Assembly (NCBI RefSeq): GCF_019393635.1
Contig: NC_057866.1
Location: forward strand, 310,001 to 374,000
Reading direction: 5' to 3'
Source of the DNA: Dromiciops gliroides
Taxonomy: Eukaryota; Chordata; Mammalia; Microbiotheria; Microbiotheriidae
DNA: 64,000 nucleotides
Position numbers and translations under genes: made by a program. Each line of letters begins with the position of its first letter. Within the stretch, counting starts at the first letter, position 1. The notes under the pieces are model-generated. The model was not told where the DNA came from. It ran no database searches and saw nothing but the letters and a program-made list of their open reading frames with translations. Positions 22,789 through 33,699 of the stretch are shown piece after piece.

Positions 22789-24374
22789 AAAGGGCCTACT
22801 ATGCTCCAGGCACTGGGGGCATGTGAGCTGTGCTCCCAAGGCCCAGGGGCACTTCAGAGCAGAGTGGGGGATGAGAACCTTCCACACTTGGGGCCAGCAG
22901 ACCAGTTTGGCCCGAACATAGAGTCTGGGTAAGATGATGAAGGGAGGCCTTCCAACGCCGGCCTCAGGAGGTTCCCTCCAGGTGATAAGGAGGCCCAGGG
23001 CATGGGCTGTGAGCAGACCTCTGGTTCAGGGAAGAGATAAGGCAAAACAAGAAATAAAGCCGGGGGCTTTTTTGAGCTCCATGATCCACCCTTGGCCAGG
23101 CAGGTCCCCGCCTATTGCTTCTTGTGGCTCATGTCTGCATGTCAGAGATGGAAAGCCAACAAGATTTCTCTGAGGATAACCGGCCCCCTTCAGGGGGCCA
23201 GGATCTGTGGCTGAGGCAACCAGCAGGCACCACACACAAGCTCCAAAGAACTCGGTCAAAGCTGGGGGCTGGGGGCAGAAGCTCCCAGCGGAGCCCCGAA
23301 GACCATTCTGCTCCCCCCCCCCAGGAGAGAGTCCACCCCCCAGGCATATGCGCGCACACACACACGTGCACACACACACCAGCTCACTGGGGCCACCCTA
23401 AGAACCAATTGGTTCTGAGCAGCCTGGTTCTGTCGTCACCAGGCTAGAAGGGAAGAGGATGCTCGTGGAGCTTTGTCTGCACCCGGGAAACACCTGTGGG
23501 AAGCACGAACGTGCCAGAGTTGCCCAGGGCCCCCAGCACCCTGGGCACACCCCCTCACATTGTCGAGAGGCAAACGGCCCCGCTCCGGGGAGCAGGAAGA
23601 GGCCCCATCCAAGCAGTCGCTCCTGCGCTCTTCCATCTTCCGGGGATGCTGAAGCCCAATTAGATCTCTCGAGTGCTTGGCCGATCTGGGTGCTCTGGGT
23701 CGTTCTGGATGGAAAGTGGTGGTGCTGAGGGGAACACAAGTTCCGTCTTGGTTCCTTTAGTGCTCCTCACACCACAGGCTATTACCCAAAGAGACAGCAA
23801 GCAAACAATTAAAGTTAATAATTAGCGAGGAGGCCAGGGAGCTGGAGACTTACAGAGACGAGATCTCAGACTGCTGCCAGGCAATAATTGTCCAGATTAG
23901 CGCTCACCCTAGGAAGGCTGCTGGCGCCTCAGGGCTACTATGAGAGGTTCCGTCCCGTACCCCCTCTCCGGAGTCTGGGCAGCGTCATCGGCTCGGAGCT
24001 CTCTTAGCCACTCAGGAGTCACATCTCCCAACCTAAGCAGCATCACAGGACTGCGACCCACCTGGGCTTGGTGTTAGAGGCAAACCCCAGAACCTCACTC
24101 CATGGGAGCACACTGCCCACGGGGCTGCTCCCAGCAGGCTCTTGCTTGGTTCTTGAGACAGTGCCTGGCACATTGTCTGCCCTTAATCAATGCCAGCTGA
24201 CTTGATGGGCCGGCGGCTCCTCTGCCTGTGTGCTCAGCTGTGCCATCACTGCTCTATGGACATAGCTCTGGGCTCCCAGTAGTGAGTTGGCTCATGAAGG
24301 GCAGCATGGCACGCAGTGGGTATTCAATAAATGCTTGTGGAATAAATGAACACATCCATCTCCTTCTCCACATG
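22789..24374. other. Intergenic DNA upstream of ANO9
   Basis: Mostly unique sequence with the motif cluster at 23790-23912, a CA-rich stretch at 23350-23380 and L2-like 3' ends at about 24115-24205 and 24300-24350. No coding signal seen. Confidence 0.6.
23790..23912. promoter_or_regulatory. Candidate enhancer with HNF1, FOXA and homeobox motifs
   Basis: A repeat-free, AT-rich patch in GC-rich surroundings, about 3.3 kb upstream of the ANO9 start. GTTAATAATTAGC at 23814-23826 matches the HNF1 palindrome GTTAATNATTAAC at 12 of 13 positions. GCAAACA at 23801-23807 fits a FOXA site. TAATTA, AATAATTG (23883-23890) and GATTAG add homeodomain cores. Such clusters mark gut, liver and kidney epithelial enhancers, and ANO9 is an epithelial gene. 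Motif-only inference. Confidence 0.4.
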
Positions 24375-24578
24375 ACCAGAGGCCACTGGTGGTGCAGTGG
24401 ATGGAGTCAGAAGGACCTGGGTACAAAAGCTGGCTGTGTGACCCTGGGTAAGTCACTTCACCTCTGTCTGCCTCATTTTTCCCAGCTGTGAAATGGGGAG
24501 AATAATAGCACTCACCTCATGGGGTTGTTATGAGGACTGAAGGAGATGCTATTTGTAAAACCCTTAACCCAGTGCCTG

Positions 24579-24613
<35 letters not shown>
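24375..24613 (+). repeat. MIR/THER-like SINE with a (CA)n tail
   Basis: Sense copy (GTGGTGCAGTGGATGGAGTC, GTGTGACCCTGGGTAAGTCA, ATGGGGTTGTTATGAGGACT, AGTGCCTGGCACAC). The terminal CACA has expanded to a (CA)n microsatellite at 24580-24613. Confidence 0.75.
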
Positions 24614-24614
<1 letters not shown>

Positions 24615-25784
24615 CCTTCCTTCCCATTCCCCATATTCTTGGAGAAGATTCTTGGAATCTTCCTCCTTCCCCCTCCCCCCCACCTCTTCATCTTCCTTGC
24701 CTCCCACCCCTGTCAGGTGCTGTGTTGACCTTGCTCTCCTGTTATGTCCCCTTCCCTCCACTCACCCTAGCTCAGGCTTGCCGCCACCCTCACTGGAAGC
24801 ACCAGAGTGCGTCTCCTCTTCAGTCAGGCCTTCACACCGCGGTGCAAGCGATGTTCCTAGAGCAGGCCTGCGGCTCTGCTCATAAACTCTCGCTCGCAGC
24901 ACCGCCTGCTGCCTCCTGGGAACAGAGAAATGCCCACACCTGGTGCTTAAGACCTTGCAGCACAATTGAAGTCGACATTTATGAGGAGCTCTCAATTTTC
25001 AAAGTGCTCTGCGGCCACCTGAGGCTCACTTTACAGATGAGACGGCTGAGGCTGGAGAGGAGCAGATGGTCCTGGGTCCTGGAGTCAGCCTCAGCTGTCC
25101 GGCCTCTGACCCACCACTTCCACCACTCCCCCCATCACTGTGTCTTAGGTGTGGCTTGTTGCCTCCTGGCCTGGACGACCATCCCTGCTCCACCCAGGGC
25201 CACCACCTCCATGAAGCCTACCATGATTTCCTCCCAGGTTCACCTTTGTCTTCTCAGCGCCAGCCCAGCATTGAGGCAGGCACCTTATACAGGCTGAGTT
25301 AAGTGGTCAGAGATCTACCTGCCTTTGAGGCTACGGTGTGAGACATCCCCAACACCCCGTCCCCACCACAGGAAGCTCTCAGGTCCTGCCAAGATTGTGC
25401 CAGTCCTATACTGGGGGCACTTGGGGCCTCAAAGAGTGGAGGAACTAGGGGTGCTGGGGTGGGGCAGCCCACACCAGACTCTGGGGGCCCAGATCCCTGC
25501 AGCTGTTGCTCACCTGCTCAGGTGCAGGAGAAGGAAGGAAGGAAGGAGAGAGGCATCATGGTCTGGAGTCCTTCGCGGAGGGACCCGGCTTCCTGGCAGT
25601 CTGGGCCTTTCCAAAATCTCAGCTTGATCCAGTTAATTTCTCCGTGTGTCTCCATGTGCTTGTCTGCAAGAGGAGGGCTTTGGCCTGGCCTCAGACTTCT
25701 TTGATCTTTTGGGGTCACAGGCCCCTTGGGCGGCTAGTGTGGAACAAGGAATCCAGTTCTCTTAAAGTGTAGTTTTCTAGGAGG

Positions 25785-25922
25785 CTGCTAGGTGGCACAG
25801 TGGATAAAGGCCCTGGAGTCAGGAGGACCTGAGTTCAAATCCAACCTCAGACACTTGACACTTACTAGCTGTGTGACCCTGGGCAAGTCACTTAACCATC
25901 ATTGCCCACCCCCACTCCCCAA
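25785..25922 (+). mobile_element. Marsupial CORE-SINE
   Basis: Sense copy, GCTAGGTGGCACAGTGGATA ... GGCAAGTCACTTAACCATCA. TGTAGTT occurs on both sides (25769 and 25924), a possible TSD. Confidence 0.88.
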
Positions 25923-27889
25923 ATGTAGTTATCTGAATGTTTTCTTTAAACACATGTTACCAGCTCCCAGGTAAAGAGCGCTGGGGCCCAAGGGTCTCTA
26001 AGTTCATTTCCAATGTAAGGCCCCTGACCTGAGGACATTTACCCTCCTCCATTTATGGTCTTGGGTTAGGGTTAGTTCAGGCAATGGGGGCAGCCTCTGT
26101 GCCCACCTTCCTCAACTTGGCAGGGTTGGGTCCTCGGAGGGTGATGGTGACTCCCAAGCTGTAGGGATGCCCAACCCTTAGCATGTGCTTGGCACATGGT
26201 GGGCACGTGCTTACTGACTGCCCACCCACTTCTAAAGCCACAGCTCAGGAGTCCCCACCGATGGGCTTCCTGCTAACAGTGGGCCGGCAGACACATCCCT
26301 TTTGCAAAGGCATTTATGAAGATGACAGAGGACAATTTGTGCCTACGAGGTGCTCTTCTTGTCCCCCCAGGGTGTGCTCTCCCACAAATGCCCACTGGGA
26401 AAGAGTGGGCCCCAACGGGAGACAGGGAGGCAGCACAGGTGACCCCTCTCCACAGATCCTCCCACTGCTCCCTCGGCTTGTGAGGTTGAGCCTTCTCAAG
26501 TCCAGAGGTCACATTCTTGGGAGTTTCTCACTCGAAGCAATCATCTCTTAGAATTTATGGGGGTCGAGAAAGGTCATCCCGCTCCTTCATCCCGGGCCTG
26601 GCTTCCTGACTGTCCAACTGCTGGATGGTAGTTAGACCCTCTCTTCAGTTTAGGCTGCAAACTGACCGACTGTCTTCTACCCTGATTTGTCATCGTTCCC
26701 TTGCACTCACACTCTGGAAAGGGAAAACACCTTGTCTTGTCGGTGATTACATTTGTGACCCTATCAACTGAGGGGGTGTAAAAAGGGGGAGGTGTCCAGG
26801 AAGTAGGGGGGAAAGCTAACATTTTAGATTTTAGAAGGAAGTGGCTCTTCATATCAAAATGGGGAGAGGGGTGAAGAACAATCCCGTCCTCTCTGAGGAG
26901 TATTCACAGATGTCAGCCTCTGAACCAAAATGGGTGCCACTCCGTCCTAGTGAAGGGAATGTGTCTTTCTGGGCCGAGCCCCAAGTCCCCTGGTTCTTCA
27001 CGTCATGAGGAATAAACAGACGGGGTTGGGTCTTGGCCTTGAGACAGAGTCTCTGGCGTGTGGCCTGGCTCTGCTCCGGGGACCCGAGTCAGGAGATAAA
27101 AAAATGGGGAGCTTGGGATTGGGAGGGAGCTTGCCAGTCTGTCCAGCTCTGTACCCCCAGGGCAAGGGGTGGCTGGGGGGAGGAAGACTTCCCTATCCTG
27201 GCCTGGAAGTTCCCTTCTGGAGGGGTCCAGCCTGGGATGAGTCCAAAGAATTCAAATTCAACAGGCGCCTCCCAGGCCTTCACTAGATCCTCCCACCACC
27301 CTGGGAGGTGGGCGCTGTTAGTCTTCCCATTTTACAGATGAGGAAACCGAGATAAAGAGTAATGTGCCCAGGGTCACACAGCTAGGGAGTGTCTGAGGCT
27401 GGATTTGAACTCAGGTCTTCCTGACCCCAGGCCCTGCACTCTAGGCATGGTGGCATCGCATAGGGGGCATTGGCCTCTTAGGACACTCTCCATTCTCCGC
27501 TGGGAAAATCCAATGACTCATTCAACAGATCCCCAGCCCAGTCTCCAGCCCCACACATTGGAAGCTTCAAATCCATTAGCCCCCATTCTCTGAGGCAGGG
27601 AAGCCTTTGGGAGAAAGTAGAGGGCTATGCTTGGTGTCTAAGTGGACTCACTCCCAAACCACAGTGTGAAAGCTCCCCTGTGGGGAGGACGATCTGCCAC
27701 CACAAAGCAAGCCCTCCCCTCCCAGAGGAATTCTTGTCTGTCTGGAGAATGCTAAAGCAGGAGGCCTCCAGAGTCAGGAGCAGCCCCTGCTTATTCAGCG
27801 GTGCGTGCACCCCAACTCTTGCCAGGGGCTGTCAGTTTGTCTTCTCTGAGGGGACTGGCCCCCCTCCCTGTGCAGGCCTGGACCTTTGC

Positions 27890-28245
27890 CATGTTTTCCT
27901 CCTACAGTCCACCCCCCCTCCACCCCCAAAGTGATCTTCCTGAAGTGTGGTGCTCTTTGACATTGGCCTGTCCCATCTCCAGACTCCTGCACTTTCCTGG
28001 CTGCGCCCCATGCCTGGAGTGCTCTCCCTGCTTTTCTCAGCCTCCAGCAGCTTTGCCTCCTCCAGGAAGCCTTTCCCGATCCCCGTTAATTCGAGGGCCT
28101 TCCCTCTGAACCCACCTCCAGTTTTTGCAGGTGTTCTCCCTTCAGACGGGGAGCTCCGAGGATGGGGGCAGAGCCCAACTTTTGCCTTTCTTTGTCTCCC
28201 TAGCACTTAGCCCAGTGCCTGACACACAGGTGCTTATAAAGGACA
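27890..28245 (+). repeat. L2 3'-end fragment
   Basis: Sense L2: CCATGCCTGGAGTGCTCTCC, CTCCAGGAAGCCTTTCCCGA, TAGCACTTAGCCCAGTGCCT. Confidence 0.75.
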
Positions 28246-29044
28246 TAATTTCAGACACTGGCTGGGACCAGCAGGGAGGGTGAGGCTCTGAGAGGATGGG
28301 GCTCCAGAGGCTCCCTTTACGGGCTGAGAAGAGGGCCCAGGGTCACACGGTGGGTGGGGGGATAAGGTGGGATTCAGGGCCCCATCCAGCCTTCTCTCTA
28401 TTGCACCCCCCCCAATGGATTGGGATTCCCATTGGAAGAGGCAGAGTAAGGATGGTGGACAGCCTGGCACAGCCCAGCCGCAAGCCTGGCTCTGATTGGC
28501 TTGCCCAGACCCGGGCCCACCTCTTTAGCCTCCCCTACCAAGACCTTGAGTTCTGATTGGTGAGCCCACATCCCAGCCCATTTTCAGCCCTAGGCCTGAG
28601 AAGGCAGTCAGCTTTCTTCTAACGCTTTGAGGTGGCCCCTCCCCAATGCTTTCACCCCGCTCTTCTCCCTCAGACGAATTTCTAGGGCCAGCGCCCATCC
28701 CTTTGCAGTCTTCTAGCCAGGGTCAGCTTGGCTGCTTGGGTCTCGATCCCACTGATAAGTAGTTAACCTCTATTGGCTTTCACAACGTGGAGGTTTCACT
28801 TTCACTTTGCTGACAAGGCCCAATAAGAGCCTCAGCCCAAAACATTTTCCCCAAACCAGGGCCCCCTCCCTGTCCCCTCAACGCCTCAGCGCCTGGGAAG
28901 ATCGGGCTACCCAGAATCCCTTCCACGCTTCTTCTTTCTTTGGGGCCCAGGCCTGGGAGCGGTCCAAGGGGCTAAGAGGGGAGGCACCGTCTGGTCACTT
29001 GGGGGCTGAAGTCCAAGTTCCGTTCTGGAAGCGCTGGACCTGTG

Positions 29045-29420
29045 CACAGAGAACCTGCTTTTCCACATGCCCACCAGTACTTTCTCCCTTGTCATCTCAG
29101 TTAGTCTGATAGGTGGGAGGTGGAACCTCAGACGGGCTTTAATCTGCATTTCTCCAACTTTCAGGGGTTCGGGGCATTTTTTCATACAATTGTTGACAGC
29201 TTAGATGTCGTCCTTTGAGGACTGCCTCACCCTGTCCTCGCTATCTTTCAGGGAAATGGACTCGCCATTCTCTGCAAAGATGTTCCCAGTTACCAGCTTC
29301 CTTTCAAGCTCCGTTAGGTTGGTTTGTGGAAAAGCTTTTCCGTTTTCTATAATCACAATTGTGCATTTCATCTCATGAGCGATCCTCTAGCACTACTTGT
29401 TTAGCTATGATCAAGGTCAT
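29045..29420 (-). mobile_element. L1-derived 3' fragment
   Basis: Antisense text of the L1 3' region (AATCTGCATTTCTCCAACTT, then GGGCATTTTTTCATACAATT). Diverged, with no tail or TSD seen. Confidence 0.5.
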
Positions 29421-31143
29421 TCCCTCCCCTAGATCTGAAAGGCAATTCCTCCCCTGCTCCTCCAGTTTGTTTCCCATGTGGCTGGCTCGCTTCTCTGCCT
29501 GGATGCTTCCTTCAACCAGTTTTTACCGAGCTCTCCCCATAGGTCAAGCACTGGGAGCATCAGGACAGTCCCTGCTTTCAGGGAGGAGCTTCCAGTCCAA
29601 CAGAGTTAATGGGCATCAGCCCCGGTAAGACTAGGAGTCATCAAGGTCTCCTTCCACCCAGGCCCATGACCCCAGGCACACTCTCCCACAAGCACCCTGA
29701 GCAGCCTTGGGAAGAACAGAGTGAACATGGAAGACAGTGGGGATTAGGAGCATCAGGAGGCCCCACAGAGGCCCAAGGCAATTCTCTCTTCTCTTTTCCT
29801 CCCTGAGGTGGGAACCAGAAGTCAAGAACTGAGCTCTTCATCTCTTGGCCGGAAGAGATTTTCTTTTCTCCTTGGGGGAGGGGGGGCGGGGTTATGGCAT
29901 CCAGCAGGGAAGCTGTGCTCTGGAGGAGACACTCCCCTCTATCATCCGGAGAGAGTTAAGGCACACTTTAGGAATCAATGGATCAGCACTCATCCAACAC
30001 CTCCTATGTGGCAGGGCATTCAGAAAGAGGCTGCCTCTCCAGGCTGACTCGGCCAGCTTCTAGGAATGGCTCCTTTAGCCGCAGAAAAAGGAGCCGGCTG
30101 TGAACCTCGGAGTCGGATGGTTGGTTCTTTGTCCTTCGATTCCTGGAGGACCGATGGCATGATGGGTGATGTCGGGACTCGGGAGGGAATTGGCTTGAAG
30201 TGAGACAGAGGTGCACAAAGTCATGCCCAGAGACATCCGAGTGCAGTGGCAGAACAACAGTCAGCGTGACTGGCCACAGCCCAGCATTCGGTGAATGGCC
30301 TTGGCGTCCCTGGTGACTGACCAAGCCCTCAGTGCTCCATTGTGCCTGCTTCAGCTGCCTTCCTGGCCACTGGAACAGCTGATTCACATGCCCCCCCCTC
30401 CCCACTGCTTTGGGGTCCACTGAGAGGTTTTAGTGGGGTGTGGCTGCTTTGCATGCCAGAGCTTCTTGAAGCCACAGTCAGTGAAGGGATCTTCATGAGA
30501 AAAGACCCGCAGGGGCGTGGGACCAGAATCCTTGGCCATACTTCTCTCTGTTTCCCTCTTTTCTTTTTTTCAACGAACAATATATTCTCTCAAGTCCAAC
30601 CCCCAGATTTGAGAACAAAAGAAAATTCTCATAATATTGGTCGTTCAAACAAATGAATTCCCATCTTGGCCATGCGCCAAAGCTGAAGGCCTCCCTCAGC
30701 CCCTCCCTGACGAGAGGATCAGTTTTCCTGCCTGGCTGAGCTCTAGGGTCAATGTAGGCATCTGCTCCTTCAAGGGTACCCAGAATTCTCTGAAGCCCTT
30801 CCCTGGGTCGCCTCTTACAGCACATTCAGAGTCACAGAGACCCCTTGAGGGCTCAGCCAGTGCCCCCCACTCTGGCTCAGCGGGACGCCTTCCTCTTCCT
30901 CCCAGTTCTTTGAAGTCAAGGCCTAGGAGTGTTTGGGGGGCAAAAGGGATTCACAGTTTACTCACTTTTGGGGGCTAGCCCAAGTTGTTTGCCAGCCTGA
31001 ACAATGTGTCTCCTTTCTTGCAGACCCTGCAATTTGGGGCATTTTCCATTTTTGTCAGCTTGGCCAGGATCATGGGCATGAGGTGAAACCTTACAGTGCC
31101 TTAGAGCTGTACTTCTCTAAGTAGGAATTAATGGTTGGACTAC

Positions 31144-31866
31144 TTGGGGGCACTACAATAAATAGAGCCTCAGACACTAGCTGGGTGACTCTGGGCAAAT
31201 CACTCAATCACTCTCTGCCTCAGTTTCTTCATCTGTAAAGAGAACCAGAGAAGGAAAAGGCAAGCTGCTCCAGTGTCTTTTTTTTTTTTTTTTTTGGTCA
31301 TTGGTGTCTCTGGTGGTTGACCAAATAAAAATGGGCCGATTTTGACTCATTTTCTTCATTCCTCAGTCTAGCGTTTGGATTCGGGATCTTGATGGCTAGC
31401 TGAGCTGCTCTCCCAACTTCGAGGAAACATTGGGAGCCATCTCAGCACAGTAAGATTTGTTGCACATCAGCAGCACTTCTAGCTCTTTGATGCTGTACAC
31501 CAAAAGCTTCCTGAATCCACTAGGTATCATGTGTTTTCTCTACTTATAGCTTCCATAACCAATATTGGGTATCGGGATCTGGCCCGGAATCATCTTCCCA
31601 CTCTGTTGTCAATGCCTCTTGGTTTACCCCGGTTTCTCTTGATCTTGACATGTTGATCTGACTGGTGTCAGATGAACTTCTCGGTCTTCTTCTTGACGAT
31701 TTTGGGCTTCACAAGTGGGGTCTGAGGGCAGGCATGGTGCCAGTGAACAGAGAGCTGCCCCTCCTCAGAACTGCTCCAGTATCTTTGCCAAGAAAACCCC
31801 AAATGGGGTCATGGAGAGCCGGACACACAACTGTGAAGGCCCCAACAACAGCAACAATAAATGATC
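31144..31866 (+). repeat. RTE-tailed SINE split by the RPL32 pseudogene
   Basis: Left part 31144-31280 shows a MIR-like body (GCTGGGTGACTCTGGGCAAA, then CTCAGTTTCTTCATCTGTAA). Right part 31771-31866 ends with CCAAGAAAACCCCAAATGG and GAGAGCCGGACACACAACTG, a tail shared with RTE/BovB-type LINEs. The two halves join cleanly once the pseudogene and one TSD are removed. Confidence 0.7.
31281..31770 (-). pseudogene. RPL32P: Processed pseudogene of ribosomal protein L32
   Basis: Intronless minus-strand copy of RPL32: after an ATG at 31735 it reads LVKPKIVKKKTEKFI, then segments matching [34 protein letters not shown] and NPNARLRNEENE. One extra base just after the start codon region (CCC-CAC) shifts the frame, more disruptions follow, and the normal stop is not seen. 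A poly(A) tail appears as T's at 31279-31295. TSDs CTGCTCCAGT(G/A)TCTTT flank it at 31265-31280 and 31771-31786, the mark of L1-driven retroposition. It split an older RTE-tailed SINE. Non-functional. Confidence 0.92.
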
Positions 31867-32625
31867 TGAAGTATTTTTTATAAGGCTACAGGGAACTGGG
31901 TTTTTTCCTTAGAAGAGCGCCCATTGGTGACCCTTAGATGATTTGTTCATTGGAGAACGACTCGTTTTTATAAATCAGAATCAGTTTGATCAATGTCAAT
32001 TAACAGCTGAGACCTCTCTTGGAGACACTTGGGTGGCTGTTGCTCTGCCCCTTTGGTCAATGCCTTGGCCAAGAACCAGTTGTCTACTGTCTGGGTGTCG
32101 ATGGGAATACCACGGTTGGAGGCTCCAGACCCAGACCTAACTGCCATCCTCTGGGACCCACCCTGGGAGGGTCAAGGCAGCTAGGGAGGGCAGTCCCAGA
32201 GAGAGCTGCGATGGAAACTTTGCTTTCAAGTCTTCTCTCCCCCAAATCAGAGAGACACATGAGGCTCTCCCAACCAAACCCAACAGGGCGAGCTTCCAAC
32301 ACCCCAGTGTTCCAGCAATGAGACCGTGAGGGGCTCCCGTCCTCCCACAGCGATGCCCTCTGCCTCTCCTGCCCTGCCCCGGAGCCTCCTTGCCCTGGAA
32401 CATCCAACCATACCCAGGGACTTGTGTCTGAGCAACAGCCTCCCCCGACAAGGCCGGACCACTTGTGGCATGCGGGAGTTGTCCCGGCCCCTCTCAACCC
32501 ACACCAGGCACTCAGTGATCCCTCCCTCCCTTCTGTTTCAAGAACCACCCGAGGCAGGTGCCACTCGAGGGACTGACACACATGGGATACTCCCTAAGGC
32601 GTATGAACTGAAAGCCAAGGCTCCC
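31867..32625. other. Intergenic DNA downstream of the heptad-repeat frame
   Basis: No repeat or gene recognised. The longest minus frame (32084-32581) looks like a chance opening in GC-rich text. Confidence 0.5.
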
Positions 32626-32631
32626 TTTAAT
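32626..32631 (-). terminator. Possible poly(A) signal for the heptad-repeat gene
   Basis: TTTAAT on the plus strand is ATTAAA on the minus strand, the common variant signal, about 240 bases past the stop of the heptad-repeat frame. The overlapping palindromic stretch also gives ATTAAA on the plus strand (32633-32638), so the motif alone is weak evidence. Confidence 0.35.
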
Positions 32632-32872
32632 AATTAAAGTCCCCAACAGCTTCGTTCGGGTCCCCTCCGCGGCCCCCAGGTATTCGCTCTCTCCCGCAGG
32701 GCCCCCCATCCCCCAGCTCAGGGACAGAGTTCCCACTTCCCAAAGGCGCCCCCGGCCCCTGCCTGGGCCCCGCCTCCAGGAAGCTGGGGGGAGGGGACGA
32801 GTAGAGTTTTGCCCTGATGGGGCTCCTTCCCCCAGCTTCGCACCCCGGCTGGAGTGGGAGCTGGGAGGGGTG

Positions 32873-33691
32873 TCAAGGTGGAGCTGGGGTTACAATCAGA
32901 GGCGGAGGATTCACGGTTAAGGGAGGAGGGGTCACGGTTAGGGGAGGAAGGGTCACGGTTATGGAATTCGAGTCTGGGGCCAAGGGAGGTGGGGTCACGA
33001 CCAAAGGGGGCGGAGTGATCATTAAAGGAGGCGGGGTGACAGTAATAGGAGGCGGGGTGACAACTGGTAGGCGATGGGAACTCAGATCGAGAGGGGGCGG
33101 AGTCACGGTGAAGGGGGGCAGGGTCACTTCCAAGGGGGGCGGAGTCAAGGTGAAAGGGGGCAGACCAATTGTTTGGGGGCCCAAATCCGCATTTGGAGAG
33201 GGAGGAGGAGGCACGGTCAGAGGGGGCGGGGTCACAGTGAAGGGCGGTGGGGTCACGGTGAAGGGCGGCGGGGTCACGGTGAAGGACGACGAGGTCAAGG
33301 AGGACGGGGTCACGGTCGGGGACGACGAGGTTAAGGAGGTGGGGGTGGCGGTAAAGAACGACGAGGCCGGGGTCACGGTGAAGGACGGCGGGATCGAGGT
33401 CGGGGACTGCAGTCTGGGGCCGAGGGTGAGACCCAAAAGGGCGCGGCTGGGGATGGCCACCTGCTTCTGAAAGCGCTGGGGCGGGGAGCGGGCACGCAGC
33501 GGGACTGACGGGGCTGGGGGCGGGGTCACGATCAGGGTCTTAGGGGCGGAGGACGCTTGGGTGGCGGGCGTCCAGACCTTCCGGCTCGCGTCCAGCTGTG
33601 TGTTGGACGAAGCGGTCGAGCCAGTGGCCTTCGAGGATCCCGACTGCACCAGCTGCTGCCGGGACTGCGGGTGGTGAGCACGGATGATCAT
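32873..33691 (-). CDS. Uncharacterised proline-rich heptad-repeat protein, divergent from PTDSS2
   Basis: Not recognised. Single-exon frame of 272 codons starting at ATG 33691 (A at -3, Kozak-favourable) and ending at TGA 32875-32873. Residues about 1-90 are non-repetitive, basic and Ser/Thr/Gln-rich (start MIIRAHHPQSRQQ). From about residue 90 to the stop lie roughly 19 imperfect copies of a heptad, (F/L/I)-T-V-T-P-P-P, with spacers such as PNADLGPQTIG and DLSSHRLPVV. The DNA unit is 21 bp. Inserted bases between units are multiples of three, and units differ at synonymous sites (CCG/CCA/CCC) or by conservative hydrophobic swaps. ATTAAA lies downstream at 32631-32626. The start codon is about 390 bp from the PTDSS2 ATG, across a shared CpG-rich promoter. 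Against it: the opposite strand is also open through the repeat (GGGVTVK reading, 32817-33470), as expected of any GC-rich 21-bp satellite, and I know no mammalian homologue. It could be a real lineage-restricted gene, a terminal exon, or a promoter-antisense transcript with a chance frame. Confidence 0.45.
   Translation of the reverse strand: MIIRAHHPQSRQQLVQSGSSKATGSTASSNTQLDASRKVWTPATQASSAPKTLIVTPPPAPSVPLRARSPPQRFQKQVAIPSRALLGLTLGPRLQSPTSIPPSFTVTPASSFFTATPTSLTSSSPTVTPSSLTSSSFTVTPPPFTVTPPPFTVTPPPLTVPPPPSPNADLGPQTIGLPPFTLTPPPLEVTLPPFTVTPPPLDLSSHRLPVVTPPPITVTPPPLMITPPPLVVTPPPLAPDSNSITVTLPPLTVTPPPLTVNPPPLIVTPAPP
32880..33400. repeat. 21-bp GC-rich degenerate tandem repeat
   Basis: About 19 diverged copies of a 21-bp unit (plus-strand core GGCGGGGTCACGGTGAAG), interrupted by unrelated spacers near 32960-32990, 33065-33085 and 33165-33210. 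The most regular units are at 33220-33290. On the minus strand the units code the (F/L)TVTPPP heptad; on the plus strand GGGVTVK. Copies are well diverged, so this is an old array rather than a recent expansion. Confidence 0.85.
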
Positions 33692-33699
33692 GCTGCCAG

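Larger units (their letters stand above)
25923..31143. other. Intergenic DNA, largely unique or old repeats
   Basis: Holds a MIR-like minus copy (27290-27455), an L2 end (27890-28245) and an L1 remnant (29045-29420). Open frames of 60-140 codons here have no start context, splice partner or family resemblance that I can support. Confidence 0.55.
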
